From Amaranthus tricolor (lineage: Eukaryota; Streptophyta; Magnoliopsida; Caryophyllales; Amaranthaceae): DNA of 64,000 nucleotides. The notes under the pieces were generated by a model. It saw only the letters and a list, made by a program, of their open reading frames with translations. It was not told the DNA's origin and made no database searches. Positions 24,601 to 33,749 of the stretch are shown one piece after another; position 1 is the stretch's first letter; every line of letters starts with the position of its first letter. The stretch is taken from NCBI RefSeq assembly GCF_026212465.1, contig NC_080059.1:8121311-8185310 (forward strand). Reading direction: 5' to 3'. The translations under genes and the position numbers were made by a program.

Positions 24601-25154
24601 GAAGATTTGAAAAAAATAAGACATTTTAACAACTTATGTCCCAAAATAAGATCCGTGAAAACTTATTTCTCAAAATAAGCGTTCGTACATCCAAACCACT
24701 GGTTTGGATAAGTCGCTGTTAATAACAGAGAAAGAGGAAAAAAAAAAAAAGAAAAATAAAAACCCCAAAGTCGCTGTTACTAACAGCGACTTAAAAAAAA
24801 AAAATTTTTTTTTTAAGTCGCTGTTAGTAACAGCGACTTAATGTTTTTTAAGTTTTCAGTTCTCAGTTACTTCCTCATTCCAACCTACGAGATTAAGAAG
24901 TTATCAGTTAACCTTAAAGTCGCTGTTACTAACAGCGACTTTGGGGTTTTAATTTTTATTTTTCCTCATTCGCTGTTACTAACAGCGACTTTGGGTTTTT
25001 ATTTTTCTTTTTTTTTTTCTCTTTCGCTGTTACTAACAGCGACTTATCCCGAGGCTAGGCTTGGATGTACGGACGCTTATTTTGGAAAATAAATTTTCAC
25101 GAACCTTATTTTTGGAATTAAGTTGTTTATTTATCTTACTTTTTTCAAATTTTC
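24601..25154. mobile_element. Palindrome-array TIR element A (554 bp)
   Basis: Exact 9-bp target duplications, acatttaaa, flank it at 24592-24600 and 25155-25163. The ends are inverted repeats of about 120 bp (GAAGATTTGAAAAAAATAAG at left; the right end read inversely is GAAAATTTGAAAAAAGTAAG). Inside are six copies of a hairpin motif. It has arm GTCGCTGTTA, one central base (C or G), and arm TAACAGCGAC. Copies lie at about 24712, 24770, 24817, 24919, 24969 and 25023, and the first is degenerate. Poly-A/poly-T spacers between copies make the whole element foldback. It has no coding capacity. The 9-bp duplication and long TIRs fit a Mutator-like (MULE) non-autonomous element. Confidence 0.9.
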
Positions 25155-25555
25155 ACATTTAAAAGTGGTTCTAAACACAGGCCCAGCTTGCCCCAAAAGG
25201 GCCGGACCCGGCCCTAGTTTGTTGTTCAAGCTCCCATTATGCTCTTCGAGTACATAGTTGTATGTCGTCCCCTACTTGACTTTCGAAATTAATGTTAGAA
25301 AGTAGTTATGCGTATCAAATGAATTATGTTTTCTTAAAACACGTGCAACAATTTAGTCTCCGATTTATTGTTTTTTTCATTATTAATGTATGACATGAGC
25401 TGCGTGTGAGTATCGTCCTTAGAAAGATGGTCTCTTATAAAATAAATAAGTCAACAAGTTTTCTAAGAGAGTGTATCACTATGAGACAACTTGCATAATC
25501 AGTTGATTTCTCTATTTGATCATTTTAAGATTTTAACTAATCATTATAAGTTATA

Positions 25556-26537
25556 GGAAAAATTATAAGATTCTACCTTATTTATAGATTTATTTACAAA
25601 AAACTACCTTATGTATTTTTTTTTTGCAAAAAACTACCTAATGTAATATATTTCTCTATAAATAACTACCACTTAACAGAATACGTAAACTGACCGTTAA
25701 GTTTGAGGGTTTGACCAATTTGAGAGGTTAAGTTGTCTATTTGACAATATTCCATTAGTCCTCGTATTTTTAAATAGTTAAAAATAAAACACATAAGTTA
25801 ACAAAAAAATAAAATATATTTGACGTCATTTTTATCCATCATAACAATATTTTTTTTCGAAAACGAACATCACGATTACCATTATGGGGATAACTTTTTC
25901 GAAAATCCGGTCGAAATAAGTACTTATTCGCCTATTTCCTAACACGTAAACTAAAAAACATATTTAACAATATTTCTACCCATCATAACGACGATGATTT
26001 TTTTAAAAAGGAATTTGCAATTACCCTCATTGGATAACTCTTTCATAAATCTGGTCGAAACAAGTACTCATTCCATCATAATGATTTTAACGTCATTTTT
26101 ACCCATCATAATGATATCTTTTCAAAAAACGAACGCCGCGATCACCCTTATGGTGTAAGTCTTTCAAAAACAAATACTCGTTCCGACCGGATTTTCGGAA
26201 GAGTTATCCAATAAGGATAATCGTGACGTTCGCTTTCTGAAAAAATATCGTTATGATGCGTAAACATGAAGTCAAATATCTTTAATTTTTTTGTTAAGTT
26301 ATGTGTTTTAATTTTTAATTATTTAAAAATACGAGGACAAATGAGATACTGCCAACTAGACAACTTAACCTCTCAAATTGGTCAAACCCTCAAACTTAAC
26401 GGTCATTAACATTTTCTGTTAAGTGGTAGTCGTTTGCAGAGAAATATATTATATTAGGTATTTTTTGCAAAAAAGAATATATAAGATAGTTTTTTGCAAA
26501 TAGATCTATAGATAAGGTAGTTTCTTATAATTAGTCC
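25556..26537. mobile_element. Mutator-like foldback element (982 bp)
   Basis: The ends are GGAAAAATTATAAGATTCTA and, inversely at the right, GGACTAATTATAAGAAACTA. Nine-base direct repeats taagttata (25547-25555) and taagtttta (26538-26546) flank it with one mismatch. The inverted repeats extend for about 350 bp on each side. They include 'accgttaagtttgagggttt' and its inverse, so nearly the whole element can fold back. No ORF is present. It has landed inside an older repeat whose halves lie at 25400-25546 and 26547-26880. Confidence 0.85.
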
Positions 26538-26998
26538 TAAGTTTTAAATAATCACATTAAGACTATAAAAATTAACCACTTTAAAACTATAGGTGATGGA
26601 TCACTTTCGGATTATGATTAATCAATTATAACGAATACTATAAAATTGTAATTAATAATTAATCATTTTAAGGTTATAAGTGATTATTTTAAAACTATAA
26701 TTGTGTATTGAATCAGCTTAATAAATTAAACTGACTCATTTGAGAATTACAAAATCTTGTATGAGACAGTCTTACCGTGAGACATGCCTTATACTTAGCT
26801 TAAATAACTCAATAATAGAAATTTTTAGCTTATAAATTTTTTATTTAATGATCGTCTTATACAGAAGACGGGTTGTTTGAGAATTTATGTAAATAAATTT
26901 GCTTACCGTCTAACTTTTGGAAGAGTATTTCTATTAAACATGATTTCTCGCAAGGGATTTTGAAGTGTGTGTCCACAATAAGAGTACAAACCCATATC

Positions 26999-27550
26999 GG
27001 CCCGTTTGGTACATGGTATTAGAGTACGGTAATGGTAATAAAATTAAGTAATAAAAAATTTGTTTGTTTGGATGCCTTCAATGGTAATGGATGGTAATAA
27101 AATAAGGTAATGAAATTACCAAAAAGGGCCATTTTTATCACCATCAAACAACCTGGTATTAGGCTGTAATGGTTATGAAGTATTACTGTGGTAATAAAAT
27201 AAGGTAATGTTGTTTCGAGCTGAAGAAAAAAAAATAATGAAGAAAAAAAAGGTAATGTATGTAATTATCCAAAAAAATATTATTATTAAAAAAGAATCAT
27301 TAGATAAAATAATTTAGATACAACAATGCTTTTAGATACAAATACACAATAATGAAACTAAGAGTCATTACCATTTTTTATTACTAACAACCAAATGCAA
27401 TCAATGAAATATTATCTTCCATTACCATTCTTTAGTCATGCACACCAAACAAAAGAATCTTCATTACCAATTCTCATATCCATTCCTTCATTACTATTGC
27501 CATTACAACATTTCATTCTCATTACTTTATTACCATCAACCAAACGGGCC
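26999..27550. mobile_element. MITE with GGCCCGTTTGGT termini
   Basis: Perfect 12-bp terminal inverted repeats GGCCCGTTTGGT bound 552 bp. Repeated 'gtaatgg/ccattac' motifs in opposite orientation fill both halves (for example ggtaatggtaataaaa versus ttattaccatcaacc). I could not define a target duplication. A diverged relative may lie at about 33800-34110 (ataataaacaatggtaatgg ... ccaaacggacc). Superfamily unassigned. Confidence 0.7.
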
Positions 27551-27777
27551 GTAAATGTAATATGATACTGGGTCAATGATGTGTGCTATTTATCAATGAT
27601 GGGCTATTATTTTGAGTTCAATGACATCATCTTCAATGAGTACTCATTATAATTAATTAATTTTAGACAAAATTATAAGAAACTACTTAATCTATACTTT
27701 TTTGTAAAAAACTACCTTATATAATACAATTATTTGCAAAACACTATTTTTAGCCTTTGACCGTTTAATTTAACCGT

Positions 27778-27855
27778 CACGTGACAGTCACGTGAGACCG
27801 TCACGTGAGACCGTCACGTGACAGTCACGTGAGACTGTAACGTGACAGTCACGTG
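27778..27855. repeat. G-box (CACGTG) minisatellite in one TIR of the Pack-MULE
   Basis: Six CACGTG cores occur at 27778, 27789, 27802, 27815, 27826 and 27850, with one AACGTG variant at 27840. They are set in an 11-13 bp gtcacgtgag-type repeat. The opposite TIR near 28510 has only one degenerate core. CACGTG is the classical plant bZIP/bHLH binding site. Confidence 0.85.
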
Positions 27856-27879
27856 ATTCATTAAACCCTTCTTCTTCAT

Positions 27880-28453
27880 TTCAGCGTGTTTTGATTCATT
27901 TCTTGCTGCTTGTTCATCTTGGGTTTTCCCCATTTCCATTCCATTTCAATTGGTTGAGCTTCAATTAACTTATCCAGAATCTTCAATGCTTCTTCATCTT
28001 CCCCAATTTCAAGCTTTTTCTGTAATAATTTTCACAGATTGTCCACAAACTCAGAATTTGATTTCATAAGCGAGATAGTGGTGATTTTTCTTCATAGCCA
28101 GCCTCAATTTCATTGGAGTTTTCAACTTTGTCTTCTTCTATTGTTGATTCTTCCATAGTTGGTGTCAAAGGTTCCGCCTTTACGGCCATTTCCTTAAACT
28201 TGGAGGCAATTAAGGTAGCTGCAACAGTCAGAACAACTGTTCTACAAGCTTTTTGGAGGGTTTGAGCAAATGGGTTTCCAATACTGGTCCCATTTGAGGG
28301 GTTAATGTCGAAATTACAGGAACTTTTAGCAGAAATGGAAATTCTAGAAGAGGGTTTTAGTAGGGTTTTTGAGGAGAAAGAAAATGAAGCAGTGGGAGGA
28401 TGAATATTGTGGTTGGATTTGTGGGATAGAAGGGAAGCAGAGGAAATGGTCAA
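27880..28453 (-). pseudogene. Captured 5' part of a chloroplast TPR-protein gene (SLOW GREEN 1-like)
   Basis: From an ATG at 28453 the frame runs 129 codons to 28064. It has a serine-rich, transit-peptide-like N terminus (about residues 1-45), then a hydrophobic helix (TVVLTVAATLIA, about 72-83) and an acidic stretch. The parent sequence continues after a frameshift near 28064-28070. In the shifted frame there is a TGA at 28032-28034 where an arginine codon is expected (between DNL and KLLQKKLE). The frame then continues with IGEDEEALKILDKLIEAQP, typical of the SLOW GREEN 1 / chloroplast-lumen TPR family. The TPR array itself is missing. At best a 129-residue truncated product could be made. 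Family assignment is by recognition, not search. Confidence 0.7.
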
Positions 28454-28682
28454 AGCAGAGGATGAATCGAAACACTCTTAAATGAAGAAGAAGATGGGTT
28501 TAATGAATCATGTGACGGTCAAGGGTTAAATTAAACGATCAAAGGCTAAAAACCGTTATAAGGTAGCGTTTTGCAAAGAATTTTATTATATAAGGTAATT
28601 TTTTGCAAAAACTTTTATATAAGGTAGTTTTTTATAAAAAGGTATAGATTAGATAGTTTCTTATAATTTTGCCTTAATTTTA

Positions 28683-30147
28683 TTATTTTAAGTTAATATT
28701 TTTTTGTTTGTTTCAAAATCGATATATTGATTTAGCTATAAAAAAAACAACAATTTTCATAAAAATATAATATTAAATAAAAAAAAAAAATTCTTCACTT
28801 GTATTAAAATACTCAATCTAAAATTAACTCGATTCAAATTAGCTCAACTTAACCCGATCAATCACCTGGTGTTTCAATCACTTCAGTAAGTCACTTAAAA
28901 ATAAATGACATGGAAAATTGCGATTGACATTTGGCTCAATTATTATTGTATTAATTCAAGGCAAAATTACGCAATATAATAAAAGAGTTATAAAATGATA
29001 AATAATAGAACATTAAATTTTTCCAAATGAATTAATTTAATAGGGTTAGAATTGATTAAATGACACTTAACTTTCTTAAATTTATTTGAAGCTCAATTAA
29101 GTTATGTGTTTAAAAGATTTTGTAACATCAATTTATTATACTTAAATAGAATTTATGTAAATTAACGAATATTCATATACTTTCCTCAAACAAATGAAAA
29201 TCTTTTTGTATAGTTGTATGAATGGTAATTAAGTTTATACTATTATAATTTATGCAATCAATTAATAAATATAATTATTTTTGATTACACATGACAATTT
29301 AACAAAATAATATGTGATTCTATTAAATTGTGATGTATAATGATAAAATAAACACCTAAGGAGCTAAAAGGAGTAAACGATGAATACAGTGTAATGCATT
29401 TGATACATGTAATTAAAAGTATTATACTTATTGTATGCAGTTAGAAAAATGACATACAATACAATGTATTTGATTTTGAGTATGTATATAAATATATAAT
29501 CATTGCTCAATCAAGATTCATACGTATATTAGTTGAATTAAATAAAATTAAAATGTGAATTTAATAAACTGCTGATTTAACACAATCGGTGCATTGCACG
29601 GACACATATATTAATTCATGAGAAAAAAAACTACTCTCATTAAAATTACAATATTCCGCAATTCTATAAGAATTTTTTATTTTTTATTTTTTAAAAATTG
29701 CAATTTCAACAGTACATAGTACATAGGAAAACAAACTATTTCAATAATCACTATACTATATATATCATGAACCATAGCTTCATTTGAGCTGAAGTATTGA
29801 AATTCCATTAATAAAAATCAATTACTGGAAGTCCATCCTCAAGATTTACTCAAAATATTTCAAATTAACTGAGAAAAAAAAAAGACCAAGATCATGATTC
29901 ATGATCATCAAGCTGCTATACCTCCTAAAAATGTACCTATGTAATACTTGTTCATCAACACACTATCTTCTGGGCTTTGCTCGTACACTAGATTCTATCA
30001 TATCACAATTCAGAATTCACATCATCATACTCAATGTATCCCACCCACATAAAACTAAAATGATAAAAACAATAAAAAAAACTGACAAATTGTACAAACA
30101 TAATAAAACCAATGAATAAAAATAAAATAATAAAAAAAAATTTAAAT
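28683..30147. other. Gene-free AT-rich stretch
   Basis: There is no supported gene. The 72-codon frame at 29901-30119 is antisense to nothing recognisable and is AT-driven. Sequence close to 30147 is the 3' side of the bHLH gene. Confidence 0.45.
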
Positions 30148-30480
30148 TTACTCATTATTTTGAGAATTTGTCAAAAGATCAACCATAAATTGCATGAGTC
30201 TAACCCTCATTTGCAAGGAAATAATGTAGGCAGCTGTATCTCTATATAATCCTTCCAATCCTTGAGAATCATGATTTGGAATGAGCTTCTTTAGGGTTTT
30301 AACCCTTCTTTCAATACCATTTTCTTTATCCCTTTGATGAATATTTAATCTTCTTCTTCCCTTCATTAATATTTTTCTACTATTTCTCAAATGTTTGTAG
30401 GGTTTTTTCGTTGTTTGCGTTCCCTTATTTTGTAGGATCATGCCCTTAATATCAAGGATATAATTTAGGGGAGCTCCCAT
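30148..30480 (-). CDS. UPBEAT1-like atypical bHLH transcription factor
   Basis: This single-exon gene encodes a 110-residue nuclear regulator. The C-terminal half carries the diagnostic helix-loop-helix. It has RRVKTLKKLIPN (about residues 58-69), a short loop ending GLEGLYRDTAAYI, and a second helix SLQMRVRLMQFMVDLL. This matches UPBEAT1-type bHLH proteins, which in Arabidopsis repress peroxidase genes at the root growth transition zone. A basic patch precedes it (RNSRKILMKGRRRLN), but the E-box-contact glutamate pattern of typical bHLHs is not evident. Length is close to the family's usual 100-110 residues. The ATG at 30480 is chosen because a TATA box lies 126 bp upstream. Neighbours give no functional hint. 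Specific targets are inferred from the family only. Confidence 0.85.
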   Translation of the reverse strand: MGAPLNYILDIKGMILQNKGTQTTKKPYKHLRNSRKILMKGRRRLNIHQRDKENGIERRVKTLKKLIPNHDSQGLEGLYRDTAAYIISLQMRVRLMQFMVDLLTNSQNNE

Positions 30481-30605
30481 TTATAGTTGCTTTGTTAAGG
30501 GCTTGCTTTGTTTTGTTGGAAGTTATACTTGAAAAAAGGGTTTTACTTGATTTGATGGGTTGGTTTATTTGTTGATAGTAAGATAGAAGGAGAAGAGAAA
30601 TGCTT

Positions 30606-30614
30606 CTTTTTATA
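30606..30614 (-). promoter_or_regulatory. TATA box of the bHLH gene
   Basis: It reads TATAAAAAG on the minus strand, about 126 bp before the start codon. A TA microsatellite at 30684-30735 lies only about 70 bp further upstream and could vary the promoter length. Confidence 0.6.
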
Positions 30615-30681
30615 GGTTGAATTTGCAAGGAAGGTGGAGATGGGGATAAGTGGATGAGTTGGTTGGCTATTAAGGATAAAA

Positions 30682-30683
<2 letters not shown>

Positions 30684-30735
<52 letters not shown>
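30684..30735. repeat. TA microsatellite
   Basis: About 26 TA units directly upstream of the bHLH core promoter. Confidence 0.95.
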
Positions 30736-30740
<5 letters not shown>

Positions 30741-32527
30741 TGCCTTTATTCTGAAATACTCGCTTATAACCGGTTGAAACATGTTCTACGAAAATTAAAT
30801 GTCATTATTAGTTGTAAGTATAATAAAATAAAGAAAATAATTACTCAAGTAAGTGCAGTGCGTAGAGTGTGATTTTGTCTATAAGTGATTTGTATTTATT
30901 GTCAATATTAGGTCATGCAAAGAATTAAAGAGAGTTGTGATAGGTTAGTAATGATTAAATCTACGTAAAATTTCATCGCATCTTATTATCTTACTTTCTA
31001 TTATTGAAATCAACGTTTTAGCGTTACTATTATGAAGAAATTAGAGCCGACACCACATATAACAATTTTATTGGCTACCATCCAATACAATAGGATAAAT
31101 CAATCAAAATATGACATGTGTACGGTTTTTGAGAATTTAATTATTTGTTTTTATAGAATTTAAATTTTAGATTTTGTTAAGGTGTTGCTTTTGGGCATGT
31201 TCTCATACTCTAAAGCACGTGCTTCCACATGATTTAAGTTCATCACCACCACTAACCCTTAAGCCATGCACCATGCCTCTTCAAATCCTAATTAACACTT
31301 CCTTGATGATCTCTTTCTTTTGGATTAGCAACCTCTTAATCTCATCAAAACACCCTGGATTATTCCTTTTCCACACCTCCAAATTCATTGCATTTTCTAA
31401 TTAGAAATTTAATGGGAAACATTTCATTTAAAATTAAATTTTAAAAAACATTATTATTATTTATGGCAAATTTTCCAGCTCAACAAGCTATTGTCATATT
31501 ATTAGGCAGCCTACTTTATTATTAATTAAATGACCTAAAAAAAATTAAACAAATGATTTGTCCCAATTCTCTGCATGTTTCCAAACAGGAAACCTCTTAA
31601 AATTAATTAAAATTTATCCATTTATTTCTTCCATTGTACATTAATCTTTATTTTAATTTGTGGATGATATATGTTTATGCTTTTTTTTGTTTTTTTATAT
31701 TGGTCTTACTTTTTTACGTCTTTTCATCTTAACCACTCATTTTTATCTTCTACTTACTTTTTTATCTCATTTTCTAACTTTTTTTTTTTACTAAATTTCA
31801 GTTATTTTACAATTGATGCAAATTTACAATTAATGCAAATAAGAGACAATAAGACTATAAATAAATTAGAATATACTAATTCTTTATTATGATATGTTGA
31901 GAACTCTATATATGATTACGTCATATTCTTTTAATAGTTTTTTTTTGTATGGATAAGAGGGATTTGATGATTGATGATTGATGATATTCTGACAAAAGCA
32001 ATATTCATGACTAATGGACTAACTTGGGTACAATATTTTTCCCTTTTTTTCCTTCCTAAATCCATGCCAATTATTTATGTCTTTGCTCTGTCTGGTTCAA
32101 AGCATATATTCGATGTACACATATACACCAAAATATAAATAAAGTTGTTTAAAAATTTATTTTGGCTGTTGGCCAATTAATAAGTCAAAAGTCAACTAAA
32201 AAACTAATCTAAAAGTCATAAATCAAACATCCAATACTTCAACTTTTATGTAGAAGTCTAATCTATAGATCAGTTTATATATAATAATTGGTTACCCTTA
32301 TGAGGATAACATGTCTTAGAAGAAATCAACACCTTTAAGAAAACCTTCAAAATGTCATGTAACAGTAATTCTCATAACCTTGTACGGTCTCCAATTTTAG
32401 AGAATTTTTAATTCTTATAAAAATCTTCCATTGATGTAGGGAATTTTTCATAATTGGGCATTTCAAAGGGCATGCCAATTGCCTTCCCAAATTCAAAGAC
32501 GATTTTCCACGAATTGGCCCAAAGGGA
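30736..32527. other. Mostly gene-free; possible gene scrap on minus strand
   Basis: On the minus strand between about 31400 and 31290, a continuous frame reads LENAMNLEVWKRNNPGCF and then DEIKRLLIQKKEIIKEVL before a stop. The composition is protein-like but I do not recognise the family. Frames on the plus strand here are its shadows or AT noise. The remainder is AT-rich with no gene. Confidence 0.35.
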
Positions 32528-32536
32528 AACGTACGT

Positions 32537-33740
32537 GAGGATTTGAAAAAAATAAGATTATTTAACAACTTAATTCTAAAAATAAGCTCCGTGAAAACTT
32601 AATTTCTCAAAATAAGCGTCCGCACATCCAAGCCTAGCCTCGTGAAGATTCGCTGTTAGTAACAGCGAAAGTGAAAAAAAAAAAAAAAATTAAAAGCCCA
32701 AAGTCGCTGTTAGTAACCGCGACTTAAAAAAAAAAATTTAAAAGCCCAAAGTCGCTGTTACTAACAGCGACTTAAAAAAAAAATTTTTTTTTTTAAGTCG
32801 CTGTTAGTAACAGCGACTTAATGCGTTTTATATTTTTTTGCACAATTGATTTAATCTTACTAAACAGTATTTGTGAATCGAAATCCCAAGATCATGATCG
32901 GTACTATGGCACAATTAGTTTGTCCACAAGTACTTGATCTTGGCATGTTTTTCATGTCAGACTCGGATCCACACTAATGTCTACTTCAGATGCACCCTCT
33001 TGGTCTTGCAGCATTTGTTTCCTGGACTTACGTATCACAGCATTGCCTCTATAACATAACAAGTAATTAGCTAAGTTCAGCAAAGATCTTTAACCAATCA
33101 TAAGTCATAATCTTGATAAGTTGGTAACTATTACAATGGGGGAAAGAAGTATTCGATGTCTAGTGATATATAGAATGCAACACTACAACAATACAAAGCT
33201 TTAATCCCAACAACATGGGTCATCAACATTAACCAAAACAAATCAACATGAAAACAGATTTTATAAAATACTCCCTCTTTCTTAATTACTCTTCTCATTT
33301 TCCCCGAACGTTCATATAAATACTTTCATTTTGGGCATCATTTTGGACAAAAATAATCTCATTTGTCCTTTTTTTTTTACTAAAGGATATTACATATTTC
33401 GATTCACAAATACTGTTTAGTAAGATTAAATCAATTGTGCAAAAAAATATAAAACGCATTAAGTCGCTGTTACTAACAGCGACTTAAAAAAAAAAAAAAA
33501 AAAAAAAAAACATTTTTTTTAAGTCGCTGTTAGTAACAGCGACTTTGGGCTTTTTAATTTTTTTTTAAGTCGCTGCGACTTTGGGCTTTTAATTTTTTTT
33601 TTTTCACTTTCGCTGTTACTAACAGCGACTCTTCCCGAGGCTAGGCTTGGATGTACGGACGCTTATTTTGGGAAATAAGTTTTTACGGAGCTTATTTTTG
33701 GAATTAAGTTGTTAAATAATCTTATTTTTTTCAAATTTTC
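32537..33740. mobile_element. Palindrome-array TIR element B with captured exon (1,204 bp)
   Basis: An exact 9-bp target duplication, aacgtacgt, flanks it at 32528-32536 and 33741-33749. The TIRs of about 330 bp include the hairpin motif at 32649, 32703, 32751 and 32797 in the left arm. In the right arm it occurs at 33463, 33523 and 33609, plus a collapsed GTCGCTGCGAC at 33569-33579. The inverted arms extend inward through 'gcacaattgatttaatctta' to 'tttgtgaatcgaaat'. Between them lies about 500 bp of unique DNA, including a plausible host exon (32952-33048) and a partial Stowaway end near 33272. This is the largest family member and the only one seen with cargo. Confidence 0.9.
32952..33048 (-). 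pseudogene. Captured terminal exon of an unrecognised gene
   Basis: On the minus strand a splice acceptor (TTATGTTATAG) is followed by 97 bases. They encode a 31-residue tail, GNAVIRKSRKQMLQDQ then EGASEVDISVDPSLT, ending in TGA. Non-repetitive AT-rich DNA resembling an intron lies upstream and UTR-like DNA lies downstream. The charged, balanced composition contrasts with the surrounding noise. I do not recognise the parent. The exon is cut off from the rest of its gene by the transposon ends. Confidence 0.5.
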
Positions 33741-33749
33741 AACGTACGT

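Larger units (their letters stand above)
27666..28673 (-). mobile_element. Pack-MULE carrying a chloroplast-gene fragment (1,008 bp)
   Basis: The terminal inverted repeats begin GACAAAATTATAAGAAACTA (left) and GGCAAAATTATAAGAAACTA (right, inverse). An exact 9-bp target duplication, ttaatttta, flanks them at 27657-27665 and 28674-28682. The TIRs extend to about 27880 and from 28472, including an inverted 'gaagaagaagggtttaatga' segment. They resemble those of the 25556-26537 element, so the two are related. Between the TIRs lies a spliced-in piece of a host gene on the minus strand. Gene cargo between MULE ends is the definition of a Pack-MULE. Confidence 0.9.

Noticed and set aside
24601..25154. 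CRISPR-like array of repeated motifs
   Set aside because: Repeats are palindromes in a plant transposon with TIRs and target duplications. Spacers are mostly poly-A/T and there are no cas genes.
28064..28453. Independent 129-residue gene
   Set aside because: It lies wholly between MULE TIRs and the parent protein's sequence continues in another frame after it, so it is a captured fragment.
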